DNA of 64,000 nucleotides from Achromobacter sp. MFA1 R4 (lineage in GTDB: Bacteria > Pseudomonadota > Gammaproteobacteria > Burkholderiales > Burkholderiaceae_B): NCBI RefSeq assembly GCF_900156745.1, contig NZ_LT707065.1:2418001-2482000 (forward strand). The letters are read 5' to 3'. The translations under genes and the position numbers were made by a program. Each line of letters opens with the position of its first letter. The first letter of the stretch is position 1. Shown here piece by piece: positions 35,167-43,933 of this stretch. The notes below the pieces were generated by a model that had not been told where the DNA came from, searched no databases, and was given only the letters and a program-made list of their open reading frames with translations.

Positions 35167-35862
35167 ATGGCCAGAATTCTGGTGGTTGACGACGAAGTCG
35201 GTATACGCGAGCTTTTGTCGGAAATCCTTTACGACGAGGGACACACGGTCGAGCTGGCCGAAAACGCGGCGCAAGCGCGCGCTGCCCGCCTTCGCATGCG
35301 TCCTGATCTGGTGTTGCTGGACATCTGGATGCCCGACACCGACGGCGTGAGCCTGCTCAAGGAGTGGGGTTCGCAGGGCCTCCTGGACATGCCCGTCATC
35401 ATGATGAGCGGCCATGCCACCATCGACACGGCGGTCGAAGCCACGCGCATCGGCGCCATGGATTTCCTCGAAAAGCCCATCACGCTGCAGCGTCTGCTCA
35501 AGACCGTTGCCGCGGGCCTGGCGCGCGGCCGCCTGCCGCATCCCGCGCCTGCCGCCGTCAACCCGGCCGCGCCCAGTCCGGTGGTGGCCCTGGAAGACGA
35601 ACTGGATCCGCCCGCCGCCCTGGCTGCCGTGTCCGCCTCGGATGCGCCGGCCGCCTCGAACGGCCAGTTGGGCAGCATCTCGCTGGACCAGCCGCTGCGC
35701 GAGGCGCGCGACGAATTCGAACGCATCTATTTTGAATACCACCTGGTCAGGGAAAGTCACAGCATGACGCGCGTGTCCGAGCGGACCGGGCTGGAGCGCA
35801 CCCACCTCTATCGCAAGCTCAAGCAATTGGGCATCGAGTCCGCGCGCAAGCGCAGCACATGA
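35167..35862 (+). CDS. NtrX-like response regulator lacking the AAA+ domain
   Basis: A 231-residue regulator. A receiver domain (residues 1-120; acidic pocket VVDDE, phosphorylated Asp52 in LVLLDIWMP, Lys in FLEKPI) is joined to a C-terminal Fis-type helix-turn-helix (about 186-228, LVRESHSMTRVSERTGLERTH split over the motif). Between them is only a linker of about 65 residues rich in Ala and Pro. Standard NtrX has a sigma-54-interacting AAA+ ATPase of about 240 residues there; it is absent and no frameshift is seen. The layout is like RegA/ActR, which act with sigma-70. It is coupled to trkA by an ATGA overlap. Confidence 0.9.
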   Translation: MARILVVDDEVGIRELLSEILYDEGHTVELAENAAQARAARLRMRPDLVLLDIWMPDTDGVSLLKEWGSQGLLDMPVIMMSGHATIDTAVEATRIGAMDFLEKPITLQRLLKTVAAGLARGRLPHPAPAAVNPAAPSPVVALEDELDPPAALAAVSASDAPAASNGQLGSISLDQPLREARDEFERIYFEYHLVRESHSMTRVSERTGLERTHLYRKLKQLGIESARKRST

Positions 35863-37238
35863 AGATCCTGATCATGGGCGCTGGCCGCGTTGGCACCAGC
35901 GTGGCGGAGAACCTGGTGTCCGAACAGAACGACATCACGGTCATCGATTCCGATCCGGTCCAGCTCAAATACCTGCAAGAACACTTCGACCTGCGCGTCG
36001 TCCGGGGCGACGGCTCGCAGGTGTCGGTGCTTGAAAACGCCGGCGCCGCCGACACGGACCTGCTCATCGCCTGTGCGGCCTCCGATTCCGCCAACATGGT
36101 CGCGTGCAAGATCGCGCGCCAGCTGTTCAACATCCCCCGCCGCATTGCCCGCATCCGTTCGGCCGAATTCCCCGAGCATCCGGAGCTCATGAGCGAAGAG
36201 GGCTTCTGCATCGACGCGCTCATCAGTCCCGAGCGCAGCGTCACCACCTACCTGCACAGCCTCATCGAGTTCCCCGAAGCCCTGCAGGTCGTCGAATTTG
36301 CCGAGGGCCGCGTCAGCGTCGTCACCGTGCGCGTGGGGCACGGCAGCCCGATGGCCCATTCGTCCGTCGACAAGCTGCGCGATGTCTGGCCCGACGTGAA
36401 GGCGCGCGTGATCGACGTGCTGCGTGGCGGGCGTCCGCTGCGGGCGGGCAGCGGCACGGTCGTCGCGCCGGGCGACGAAGTGGTGCTGGTGGTGGACTCG
36501 GACCATGCCCGCCGCGCCGTCAGGAAGCTGCGCGACGCCGAACGGGCGGTGCGCCGCGTGATGATCGCGGGCGGCGGCAATATCGGCCTGCGCCTGGCGC
36601 GTCAGCTCGCCGAGGAAAAATACAGCGTCCGCATCATCGAGCACGACCTGAAGCGCTGCGAATACCTGGCGACCCAGCTCCCGGACAGCGTGCTGATCCT
36701 GCACGGCAGCGGCACCGACGAGGCCCTGCTGGAGCGCGAAAACATCGAAGACATGGACACGTGGCTGGCACTGACCAGCGACGACGAAGACAACATCATG
36801 TCGTCCCTGCTCGCCAAGCGCCTGGGCGCGCGCAAGGTGATCGCGCTGATCAACCGCCAGGCCTACGGCGAACTGATGCAGGGCAGCCATATCGACATCG
36901 CCGTGTCGCCCTCGCAGGCCACCATGAGCGAACTGCTGCGGCACGTGCGCCGGGGCGACGTGGTGGCGGTGCACCGGCTGCGCCAGGGCGTCGCGGAGGC
37001 GCTGGAGGCCATCGCCCACGGCGACCGCTCCACCTCCAAGGTGGTCGGCCGCGCGGTGGGTCAGATCAGCCTGCCCAAGGGCGCCAGCATCGGCGCGCTG
37101 GTGCGTGGCGAAGAAATCATCCTGCCTGACGCCGACACCGTGATCGAAACCGACGACCACGTCATCGTCTTCGTGCCCTCGCGCCAGCAGATGCCGCGCG
37201 TGGAAAAGCTGTTCCAGGTCTCGGCGTCATTTTTCTGA
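35859..37238 (+). CDS. trkA: Trk potassium uptake system peripheral subunit TrkA
   Basis: A 459-residue cytoplasmic NAD-binding regulator of TrkH channels. It contains two RCK modules, each with a Rossmann GxGxxG motif (KILIMGAGRVGTSVAENL at the start; RVMIAGGGNIGLRLARQL about residue 230) and a TrkA-C domain (about 145-215 and 375-455). The start overlaps the stop of the response-regulator gene (ATGA). trkH follows after 53 bases, so the whole uptake system is encoded here. Confidence 0.95.
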   Translation: MKILIMGAGRVGTSVAENLVSEQNDITVIDSDPVQLKYLQEHFDLRVVRGDGSQVSVLENAGAADTDLLIACAASDSANMVACKIARQLFNIPRRIARIRSAEFPEHPELMSEEGFCIDALISPERSVTTYLHSLIEFPEALQVVEFAEGRVSVVTVRVGHGSPMAHSSVDKLRDVWPDVKARVIDVLRGGRPLRAGSGTVVAPGDEVVLVVDSDHARRAVRKLRDAERAVRRVMIAGGGNIGLRLARQLAEEKYSVRIIEHDLKRCEYLATQLPDSVLILHGSGTDEALLERENIEDMDTWLALTSDDEDNIMSSLLAKRLGARKVIALINRQAYGELMQGSHIDIAVSPSQATMSELLRHVRRGDVVAVHRLRQGVAEALEAIAHGDRSTSKVVGRAVGQISLPKGASIGALVRGEEIILPDADTVIETDDHVIVFVPSRQQMPRVEKLFQVSASFF

Positions 37239-37291
37239 TGCGCCGCGTGCTCCCACCCATGCGCGGCCCCCGCGCAGCCGGCTAAGCCTCC

Positions 37292-38761
37292 ATGAAGCGC
37301 GTACTGGCCACCTTGTACATCCTGGGCCTCACCATGGTGATGTTCGCCCTCACCATGCTGATTCCGGTGTTCATCGCCTATATGGGGGCGGATGGGGCGC
37401 GCGAGGCCTTTCGCGACGGGTTCCTGATCTCGATCGGCATCGGCGGCGGCCTGGTCGCGTTGACGCGGCCCCATCGCAGCGAATTGCGGGCGCGCGACGG
37501 CTTTGTCCTGGTGTCGGCGGTGTGGGCCGGGCTGCCGTTGCTGGCCTCCATCCCGCTGATGCTCTACTTCCATCGCGCCGGGCTGCCGCTGTCGTTCACC
37601 AGCGCGTATTTCGAGGCCATGTCGGGGCTGACCACCACCGGCGCCACGGTGCTGACCAACCTGGACGCCTTGCCGCCGTCGATCAACCTGTGGCGCGCCA
37701 CGCTGGTCTGGATCGGCGGCATGGGCATCCTGGTGCTGGCCGTGGCCATTCTGCCCCTGCTGGGCGTCGGCGGGCACCAGGTGGTCCGGGCGGAAACCCC
37801 GGGCCCCATGAAGGACGAGCGGCTGACGCCGCGCATCGCCAGTACGGCCAAGGCCCTGTACGCGGTGTATTTCGCGTTTTCGATCCTGTGCTTCCTGGCC
37901 TACCGGCTTGCCGGGCTGTCCTGGTTCGAGGCTTGGTGCCATATGGCCACCACCATGGGGCTGGGCGGCTTTTCCACCTGGGACGACGGCTTCGCGCATT
38001 TCGATTCCGTGGCGGTGGAAATGGTGGCCATGGCCTTCATGCTGATCGCCGGCATCAATTTCGCCACGCACTTCAACGCCCTGCGCCAGCGCAGCCCGCG
38101 CGCCTACTGGCGCTGCCCGGAGGCCATTCCCTACCTGGTCATCGTGCTGGGGGCCGGCCTGGTCATCTCGGTCTTCCTGTTCTTCAAGGGGGTCTATGCC
38201 GACCCGCTGGAGGCGCTGCGCTATGGCATGTTCAACACCATCTCGGTGGCGACGACGACCGGTTACGCCAATACGGACTATGCGCAGTGGCCGCTGTTCG
38301 CGCCGCTGACGATGCTGTTGCTGTCGGGGTTCGCCACGTCGGCCGGGTCCACGGGGGGCGGAATCAAGATGATCCGGGCCATCCTGCTGGTCAAGCAGGC
38401 CCGCAATGAGCTGGTGACCATGCTGCACCCGCATGCCGTCAGTCCGGTCCGGATCAGCGGCCGGGCGGTGGAGGCGCGGACCATGTCGTCGGTGCTGGCC
38501 TTCATGCTGTTCTACGGCATGACCATCGCCGTGTTCACCAGCCTGCTGCTGCTGTCGGGCCTGGATCCCATCACGGCGTTCTCGGCCGTGTTTGCCACCG
38601 TGAACAACACCGGGCCGGGCCTGGGCCCCGTCGGGCCGATGGGCAGCTTTGCGGTGCTGTCGGATTTCCAGATCTGGGTCTGCACCTTTGCCATGCTGAT
38701 CGGACGCCTGGAACTGATGACGGTGCTGGTGCTCTTCACGCCGATTTTCTGGCGCAAGTAA
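37292..38761 (+). CDS. trkH: Potassium uptake channel TrkH
   Basis: A 489-residue multi-pass membrane protein with four pore-loop repeats of the SKT superfamily. Selectivity-filter-like segments are TTTGATVL (about residue 115), MGLGGFSTWD (about 225), TTTGYANTDY (about 320) and VNNTGPGLGPVG (about 440). With TrkA it forms the NAD/ATP-regulated K+ uptake system. Last gene of the rsmB operon. Downstream are short tandem repeats and a perfect hairpin rather than a classical terminator. Confidence 0.94.
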   Translation: MKRVLATLYILGLTMVMFALTMLIPVFIAYMGADGAREAFRDGFLISIGIGGGLVALTRPHRSELRARDGFVLVSAVWAGLPLLASIPLMLYFHRAGLPLSFTSAYFEAMSGLTTTGATVLTNLDALPPSINLWRATLVWIGGMGILVLAVAILPLLGVGGHQVVRAETPGPMKDERLTPRIASTAKALYAVYFAFSILCFLAYRLAGLSWFEAWCHMATTMGLGGFSTWDDGFAHFDSVAVEMVAMAFMLIAGINFATHFNALRQRSPRAYWRCPEAIPYLVIVLGAGLVISVFLFFKGVYADPLEALRYGMFNTISVATTTGYANTDYAQWPLFAPLTMLLLSGFATSAGSTGGGIKMIRAILLVKQARNELVTMLHPHAVSPVRISGRAVEARTMSSVLAFMLFYGMTIAVFTSLLLLSGLDPITAFSAVFATVNNTGPGLGPVGPMGSFAVLSDFQIWVCTFAMLIGRLELMTVLVLFTPIFWRK

Positions 38762-38788
38762 TGGGGGGTAGCGCCGCCGGTAGCGGGG

Positions 38789-38823
38789 TGTAGCCCCGCC
38801 GGTAGCCCCGCCGGTGCCCCGCC
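38789..38823. repeat. Short G+C-rich tandem repeat after trkH
   Basis: Three near-identical units of 11-12 bases (TGTAGCCCCGCC, GGTAGCCCCGCC, GGTGCCCCGCC), preceded by a complementary GGCGGGG-like run. The transcript could fold in several ways. Confidence 0.6.
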
Positions 38824-38832
38824 ATTTTCTAG

Positions 38833-38858
38833 GGGATAACCCTATAAAGGGTTATCCC
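38833..38858 (+). terminator. Perfect hairpin downstream of trkH
   Basis: GGGATAACCCT (38833-38843) and AGGGTTATCCC (38848-38858) form a perfect 11-base stem around ATAA. CATCCCC follows instead of a T run. It could be an mRNA 3' end or a protein-binding palindrome. Confidence 0.5.
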
Positions 38859-39134
38859 ATCCCCTCTCGAAAGCCCCTTGCAGACTGGCCTGCGGCGCCT
38901 CGCCGGCCGGGAACCCGCGCCAATCCTGTGTTGTAAGCGCTTGCTCACTTTTCTTCAGAGGGCAAAACGGGATGATTCGCGATGTTGCACACAAATGTCA
39001 CGATTTTCAATCGTTTTGCCACAAAGCTGCGGCTATCATGCGTTCACAAGCCGCCGTCTAGTGCCCCCCGGGAAGTTGCCGGGCTTCAAGGTCGAACGGC
39101 GCATACCCTCATCAAACATTCAAAGGAGTCCGAG
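38859..39134. other. Upstream region of the YbdK ligase gene
   Basis: No established gene is recognised. An A/T-richer stretch at 38935-39040 is the likely promoter area. A 29-codon frame (38972-39061) is present but not supported. The ribosome site AAAGGAG at 39121-39127 belongs to the gene that starts at 39135. Confidence 0.4.
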
Positions 39135-40373
39135 ATGGAACAGATCCCGTTCATTTCGTCGGCCCCCAACACCCTGGGCATCGAACTCGAGCTGCAACTG
39201 ATCGACCCCCGCAGTTTTGACCTTGCTGCAGCCTCTGACGAACTGTTGGCCCAGATGGCCAACCATCCCATTGCCGACCGCGTCAAACCGGAAATCACGC
39301 GGTCCATGATTGAACTGAACTCCTCGGTGCACGAGCACCCGATGGGTCTGCTGGCCGAGATGCGCGAGATGCGCGATGCGCTGGTCGAAGCCGCAGATGC
39401 CGTCGGCGTTTCCGTGGCCGGCGGCGGCGCCCATCCCTTCATGCGCTGGCAGGAGCGGTCCATCTCGGATACCCCGCGCTTCCAGTACCTGGCCGAAATG
39501 TATGGTTACCTGGCGCGTCAATTCACGGTGTTCGGCCAGCACATCCACCTGGGCGTGAAGAGCGGCGACGATTCCATCAAACTGCTGCGCCGCCTGTCGC
39601 CGTACGTGCCGCATTTCATTGCGCTGTCGGCCTCTTCGCCCTACTGCGAGGGCGTGGATACCCTGTTCTCGTGCTCGCGCCTGAACGCGGTCAACAGCTT
39701 CCCGCTCGCCGGCCACCTGCCGCCCGAGGTCAAGGACTGGTACCAGTTCGAAGCCCATATTTCGCAACTGCGCGCGTTCGGCCTGGCTGAAAGCATCAAG
39801 GACCTGTACTGGGACATCCGTCCCAAGCCCGAGTACGGCACGGTCGAGATCCGCGTCTGCGACACGCCGCTCACGGTCGAGCGGGCCTGCCAGGTGGCCG
39901 CCTTTGCGCAGGCGCTGGCCGTCCTGCTGATGCGCGAGGAAGACCCCGGCGACAGCGCCTGGCTGTCCTATCGCAGTAATCATTTCCAGGCCTGCCGCTT
40001 TGGCCTGCAGGGCAGCTACGTGATGCCCGATGGCCAGCGCGTGCGTCTGATGGACCATCTGCGGGCGCTGTTCCAGCGGCTGATGCCGGTGGCCGAAGAG
40101 CTGGGCACGGGCGACATGATCGCCGACCTGCGCGACGACGCCATGCGGTCCGGCAACGATTCCCGCTGGCTGCGCAGCCAGTACCACCGGCTGCGCGACC
40201 TGCCGCTGGTGGTGGAAGCCATGGCGAACGCCTGGCGCGGCGTGGCGGCGCCGGTCGCGCCGCCGGCCGAGCCCACGGCAGTGCTGCGCCGCCGTATCCG
40301 GGCCACGTCGGAGCCCATGCAGAGCCTGGCGGCGTCCGAACCGGGCGTCAGCGTGCCCGAACGCCTGCACTAG
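39135..40373 (+). CDS. YbdK-family carboxylate-amine ligase (glutamate-cysteine ligase 2 family)
   Basis: A 412-residue GCS2-family ATP-dependent ligase. Family landmarks: [14 protein letters not shown] at the start, [43 protein letters not shown], and [16 protein letters not shown]. YbdK proteins have weak gamma-glutamylcysteine synthetase activity; the true substrates may differ. In many betaproteobacteria this gene stands in for gshA. A strong AAAGGAG precedes the ATG. The last 30 residues are low-complexity Ala/Pro/Arg and probably disordered. Monocistronic by position. Confidence 0.9.
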   Translation: MEQIPFISSAPNTLGIELELQLIDPRSFDLAAASDELLAQMANHPIADRVKPEITRSMIELNSSVHEHPMGLLAEMREMRDALVEAADAVGVSVAGGGAHPFMRWQERSISDTPRFQYLAEMYGYLARQFTVFGQHIHLGVKSGDDSIKLLRRLSPYVPHFIALSASSPYCEGVDTLFSCSRLNAVNSFPLAGHLPPEVKDWYQFEAHISQLRAFGLAESIKDLYWDIRPKPEYGTVEIRVCDTPLTVERACQVAAFAQALAVLLMREEDPGDSAWLSYRSNHFQACRFGLQGSYVMPDGQRVRLMDHLRALFQRLMPVAEELGTGDMIADLRDDAMRSGNDSRWLRSQYHRLRDLPLVVEAMANAWRGVAAPVAPPAEPTAVLRRRIRATSEPMQSLAASEPGVSVPERLH

Positions 40374-40424
40374 GGGTCACACCTCAGGTCGCAGGTATCC
40401 GGTCTGCCGGGCGCGGCCCCCTGT

Positions 40425-41360
40425 TCAGGGGGTTCCGCGCTGGCGGCCGCCGATCGCGCTGATGGACAGGCGGGTTTCGCCCGCCACGGTCCGGTGGGCC
40501 GCCGCCCGCCAGGCATGGCCGTAGGCCACTTCGATGCTCAAGGGGATGAGGCCGTCCGCGTTGCGCTGCGCTTCCAGCGCCGCGCACAGGCGGTCGCGCC
40601 AGTCCCGGCCCACCAGTGCGCCGCGGCGTCCTTCGGCGGGGTTGCCGCCCAGCGCGCGCACGTCCTGCAGCAGCTTTTCGGGGCTGCGGTAGGTCAGCGT
40701 GAGGATCTCCTGGTCCATGACCGGGTCTGCAAACCCGTTTTCCACCAGCAGGTCGCCGAAGTCGTGCATGTCCACGAACGAGGGCGTGGCGGTGCGCAGG
40801 CCGGCGTCGGCCAGCGCCTGGCGCAATTCGCGCAGCGTGGCGGGCCCCAAACAGGAAAACATCGCCAGGCCGCCCACCTTCAGGATGCGGCGCCATTCGG
40901 CCAGCACGGCGTGCGGTTCGCGATGCCAGTGCATGGCCATGTTCGACCACACCAGTTCCAGCGATTCGGGCGCGAGGCCCGTGCGCGCCAGGTCTGCATT
41001 GACGAAGGCGGGCGCGGGCGGGCCCCGGCGCGCCAGCTTGCCGATCCAGGCCGAGAGCCCGCCGGGCGCGTGGCGCTTGCGCGCGTGGTCGAGCAGGGGC
41101 TCGCAGTTGTCCAGGCCGGTGTAGGCCGCTTCGGGATAGCGTTCGCGCAGCAGCGGCAGGTTGTCGCCGGCGCCGCAGCCGGCATCCAGCAGGGCCTGGG
41201 GCTGGACGCGGATGTACTGCAGGCGGCCGAGCATGCGGCGCGCCACTTCGCCATAAAGGAACTGGGCGTCGGCCAGGTCGCCGCGGCGCGCGAACTGGCG
41301 CGGCACGTCGGCGCTGACGAGGGGCAGGGAGGGGGGCGTTGCGGTTTCTGGCAGGGACAT
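40425..41360 (-). CDS. SAM-dependent methyltransferase, BioC-like
   Basis: A 311-residue class I methyltransferase. SAM motif I is ALLDAGCGAGDNLPLL (about residue 58), followed by YTGLDNCEPLL and the late motif ILKVGGLAMFSCLGPATL. The N-terminal DVPRQFARRGDLADAQFLYGEV resembles malonyl-ACP O-methyltransferase BioC, which starts biotin synthesis. No other bio gene is adjacent, so BioC remains a suggestion. The start at 41360 leaves 51 bases to the divergent comF gene, also a known neighbour of this gene in betaproteobacteria. Confidence 0.82.
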   Translation of the reverse strand: MSLPETATPPSLPLVSADVPRQFARRGDLADAQFLYGEVARRMLGRLQYIRVQPQALLDAGCGAGDNLPLLRERYPEAAYTGLDNCEPLLDHARKRHAPGGLSAWIGKLARRGPPAPAFVNADLARTGLAPESLELVWSNMAMHWHREPHAVLAEWRRILKVGGLAMFSCLGPATLRELRQALADAGLRTATPSFVDMHDFGDLLVENGFADPVMDQEILTLTYRSPEKLLQDVRALGGNPAEGRRGALVGRDWRDRLCAALEAQRNADGLIPLSIEVAYGHAWRAAAHRTVAGETRLSISAIGGRQRGTP

Positions 41361-41411
41361 TTCGGTCGCGCCCGCGGGATCGCCCGGGGGCGGAGCATGG
41401 TGTGATGAGGG

Positions 41412-42185
41412 ATGGCACACATTATTGCGCATCCCGGCGGCAGGTTCCGATTGCCCCTACTGGACATGGGGCGACGGCTGCTGTCGCGCGCCGGCTGCGA
41501 CTGTCCCCTGTGCGGCGCCCGCGTGGCGGGGGCGCGGCTGTGCCCGGGGTGCCAGGCCGACATCCTGGCCGCCCCGCCGGGCGCCGGCGCGCGGTGTCCG
41601 CGGTGTGCGCTGCGTCTGCAGGCGGGCGGCTCGGCTTGCGCGGCGTGCCTGGCGCGGCCGCGGGCCTTTTGCCGCACGGTGGCCGCGTTTGACTATGCGC
41701 CGCCGGCCGACACGCTGATCCTGATGCTCAAGACGCAATTGCGGCTCAGCATGGCGCCCGTGCTGGCGCGGTTGATGGCCGATGCGTTGCGGGCCGAAGT
41801 GTTGCAGGCCGAAGGCGCGCACGCCCTGCCGCCGCCCGGCCTGCTGCTCGTGCCCGTTCCCGCCAGCCGCGCGTCGCTGCGCCAGCGCGGCATGAATCCG
41901 GCCGCCGAGATCGCCCGCAGCCTGGCGGTCGAGCTTGCGCTGCCCCCGCCGCGCCACCTGCTGACGCGGCGGCGTGACACGCCCCGCCAGGCCACGCTCG
42001 ATCGGCGGGCGCGGCAGCAAGGCACGGCGGGCTTGTTCGTTTGTCCGCATCCGCTGCCCGGGCGCCATGTGGCGGTGGTGGATGACGTCATGACCACCGG
42101 CAGCACGGCCGACGCGGCGGCCGCCGCGCTGCTGGCCGCGGGTGCTGCCAGCGTGACGGTGCTGGTGGCGGCGCGCACGCCGTGA
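41412..42185 (+). CDS. ComF-family phosphoribosyltransferase-like protein
   Basis: A 257-residue protein related to competence protein ComF and GntX. An N-terminal double zinc ribbon has the CxxC pairs CPLC, CPGC, CPRC and CAAC (about residues 31-78). A type I phosphoribosyltransferase domain follows, with the PRPP loop VAVVDDVMTTGSTADAA (about residues 218-234). ComF proteins help single-stranded DNA uptake in transformation; with dprA in the same window this hints at competence. The exact start is uncertain: an ATG 18 codons in is also possible. The stop is followed at once by 24-base tandem repeats. Confidence 0.88.
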   Translation: MAHIIAHPGGRFRLPLLDMGRRLLSRAGCDCPLCGARVAGARLCPGCQADILAAPPGAGARCPRCALRLQAGGSACAACLARPRAFCRTVAAFDYAPPADTLILMLKTQLRLSMAPVLARLMADALRAEVLQAEGAHALPPPGLLLVPVPASRASLRQRGMNPAAEIARSLAVELALPPPRHLLTRRRDTPRQATLDRRARQQGTAGLFVCPHPLPGRHVAVVDDVMTTGSTADAAAAALLAAGAASVTVLVAARTP

Positions 42186-42226
42186 GCCGGCCGGGCGGGG
42201 CGGGCGCACGGGCCGCGGCTCGTACC

Positions 42227-42290
42227 TCCGCGCCGGCCGCTGCGCAGGCATCCGCGCCGGCCGCTGAGCAGGCATCCGCACCGGCCGCCC
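42227..42290. repeat. 24-base tandem repeat between comF and trmL
   Basis: Two full units (42227-42250 and 42251-42274, differing at one base) and a partial third unit to 42290. Each starts TCCGC(G/A)CCGGCCGC. If translated in the frame starting at GTG 42182 they give repeats of SAPAA.QA, but that frame runs into trmL and is probably not a gene. Confidence 0.75.
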
Positions 42291-42374
42291 CAGTGGCCGC
42301 CGCCGGCAAATCGGCGACAATCACGCACCTGCGGCCGTTTCCTGGCCGCGGGCCATTTCACGTCTGCATCCGCC

Positions 42375-42845
42375 ATGTTCCACGTCATTCTCGTCTGCCC
42401 GGAGATCCCTCCCAACACCGGCAATGCCATCCGGCTGTGCGCCAATACCGGGGCGCAGTTGCACCTGGTGCGTCCCTTGGGATTTGAACTGGATGATGCC
42501 CGCATGCGGCGGGCCGGGCTGGATTATCACGAGTGGCAGCCGGTGCGCGTGCACGACACGCTGCAGGAGGCGCTGGCGGATACGGGGGCGGCCCCGTCCA
42601 GCATCTACGCGTTGACCACCCATGCCCAGCGCAGCGTGGCCGACGTCAGTTTCAAGCCGGGCGATGTGTTCGTGTTTGGCCGCGAAAGCGCCGGCCTGTC
42701 GGACGCGCATCAGGCGATGTTCCCGCCCCAGCAGCGGCTGCGGCTGCCGATGCGCGCCGGCCAGCGCAGTCTGAACCTGTCCAACGCCGTGGCGGTCACG
42801 GTATTCGAAGCCTGGCGCCAGCAAGGCTACGAAGGCGGCGCGTAG
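42375..42845 (+). CDS. trmL: tRNA (cytidine(34)-2'-O)-methyltransferase TrmL
   Basis: A 156-residue SPOUT methyltransferase that 2'-O-methylates the wobble base of tRNA-Leu isoacceptors. It has the family start [25 protein letters not shown], the middle [10 protein letters not shown] and the C-terminal trefoil-knot signature [19 protein letters not shown]. Length is exact for the family. It converges with the second Bug gene. Confidence 0.94.
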   Translation: MFHVILVCPEIPPNTGNAIRLCANTGAQLHLVRPLGFELDDARMRRAGLDYHEWQPVRVHDTLQEALADTGAAPSSIYALTTHAQRSVADVSFKPGDVFVFGRESAGLSDAHQAMFPPQQRLRLPMRAGQRSLNLSNAVAVTVFEAWRQQGYEGGA

Positions 42846-42876
42846 ACGCCACCTCCGGTCAGGCGCGGGCCCGGGC

Positions 42877-43869
42877 TCAGTCCAGCGACAGCTGCAGCTT
42901 GTCGATCACCTGATCCCAGCGCGCCTTTTCATTCTTGATGCGGGCGGTCAGGGCTTCCGGCGTGGACGCCGCGGGCGTGAAGTACTGCAGCGCGAACTGC
43001 TTGCGGACGGCGTCGCTGTTGATGATGCGCGCCAGTTCGCTGTTGAGCCTTTCGACGATGGGCGTCGGCGTGCCGGCCGGCGCCAGCACGGCGTTCCACG
43101 AGATGGCTTCGAAGTCCGGGTAGCCTTGCGAGGCCATGGTCGGCACGCCGGGCAGGGCGTCGCTGGGCTTCAGGCTGGTCACGGCCAGCAGCTTCACCTT
43201 GCCGTCGCGCGCCTGGGGCACGGCGATGGCGGGCACCATGAACCCGGCCTGCACGTCCCCGCCGATGATGGCGGTGATGACCTGCGGAAAACCGGAGTAG
43301 GGGATGTGGGCCAGGTCGACGCCCGCGCTCTCCTTGAACATCTCCATGGCCAGGTGGGCCGAACTGCCGGGGCCGACCGATCCATAGTTCAGCGAGTTGC
43401 CGCGGCCTTTGACCAGTTTGACGAAGTCCTGGACGTTGTCGACCTTCAGACTGCCCGGCACCACCAGCACGTTGGGGCTGGTGCCCACCAGCGAGACCGG
43501 CTCCAGGTCGTTGAGCGGGTCGTAGCCCAGCGTCTTCTTGTAGAGCGTGGGCGCGGTGACCAGCGGGCCGTTGATCGTATAAAGCAGCGTATAGCCGTCG
43601 GGCTTGGCCTGCGCCACGAGACGCGTGCCGATGTTGCCGCCCGCGCCCGGCTTGTTGTCGATGACGATGGGCTGGCCCAGCGCCTGCGACAGCGGCTCGG
43701 AGATCGTGCGCGCCAGGATGTCGGGGGACGAACCCGGCGGGAAGGGCACGACCATGTGGATCGGCCGCTCGGGCCAGTCGGCATGGGCGGCGGCGGGCAG
43801 GATGGCGGCCAGGCTCAGGCACAGGCCACGCAGCAGCGGGCCGACCCGGAACTTGCGGGTTTGCGTCAT
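42877..43869 (-). CDS. Bug-family substrate-binding protein (second copy)
   Basis: A 330-residue TctC-type periplasmic binding protein. The signal peptide is MTQTRKFRVGPLLRGL then LCLSLAAILPAAAHA. The mature start WPERPIHMVVPFPPGSSPDI and the motifs VIDNKPGAGGNIGT and GVPTMASQG are family hallmarks. It is only distantly similar to the Bug protein at 14047. No transporter membrane genes are near. The ATG at 43869 is chosen for its signal peptide; its ribosome site AGGAG is part of a short inverted repeat AGGAG-AC-CTCCT. It lies 64 bases after gpsA on the same strand and could be read through from that operon. Confidence 0.9.
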   Translation of the reverse strand: MTQTRKFRVGPLLRGLCLSLAAILPAAAHADWPERPIHMVVPFPPGSSPDILARTISEPLSQALGQPIVIDNKPGAGGNIGTRLVAQAKPDGYTLLYTINGPLVTAPTLYKKTLGYDPLNDLEPVSLVGTSPNVLVVPGSLKVDNVQDFVKLVKGRGNSLNYGSVGPGSSAHLAMEMFKESAGVDLAHIPYSGFPQVITAIIGGDVQAGFMVPAIAVPQARDGKVKLLAVTSLKPSDALPGVPTMASQGYPDFEAISWNAVLAPAGTPTPIVERLNSELARIINSDAVRKQFALQYFTPAASTPEALTARIKNEKARWDQVIDKLQLSLD

Positions 43870-43933
43870 GAAGGAGGTCTCCTCGGGGTGGGTGTCGTGT
43901 CTTGTTGTCGGTAATGGATGAGAGGCGCGCCCG

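Noticed and set aside
38972-39061. 29-codon frame with two cysteines upstream of the YbdK gene (possible Cys-sensing leader)
   Set aside because: The ribosome site is poor, there is no attenuator-like hairpin pair after it, and only two Cys codons. Not enough evidence.
42182-42487. GTG-started frame after comF that encodes the Ala/Pro repeats
   Set aside because: It runs over 110 bases into trmL in another frame and its second half has no sense as protein. Kept only as a repeat finding.
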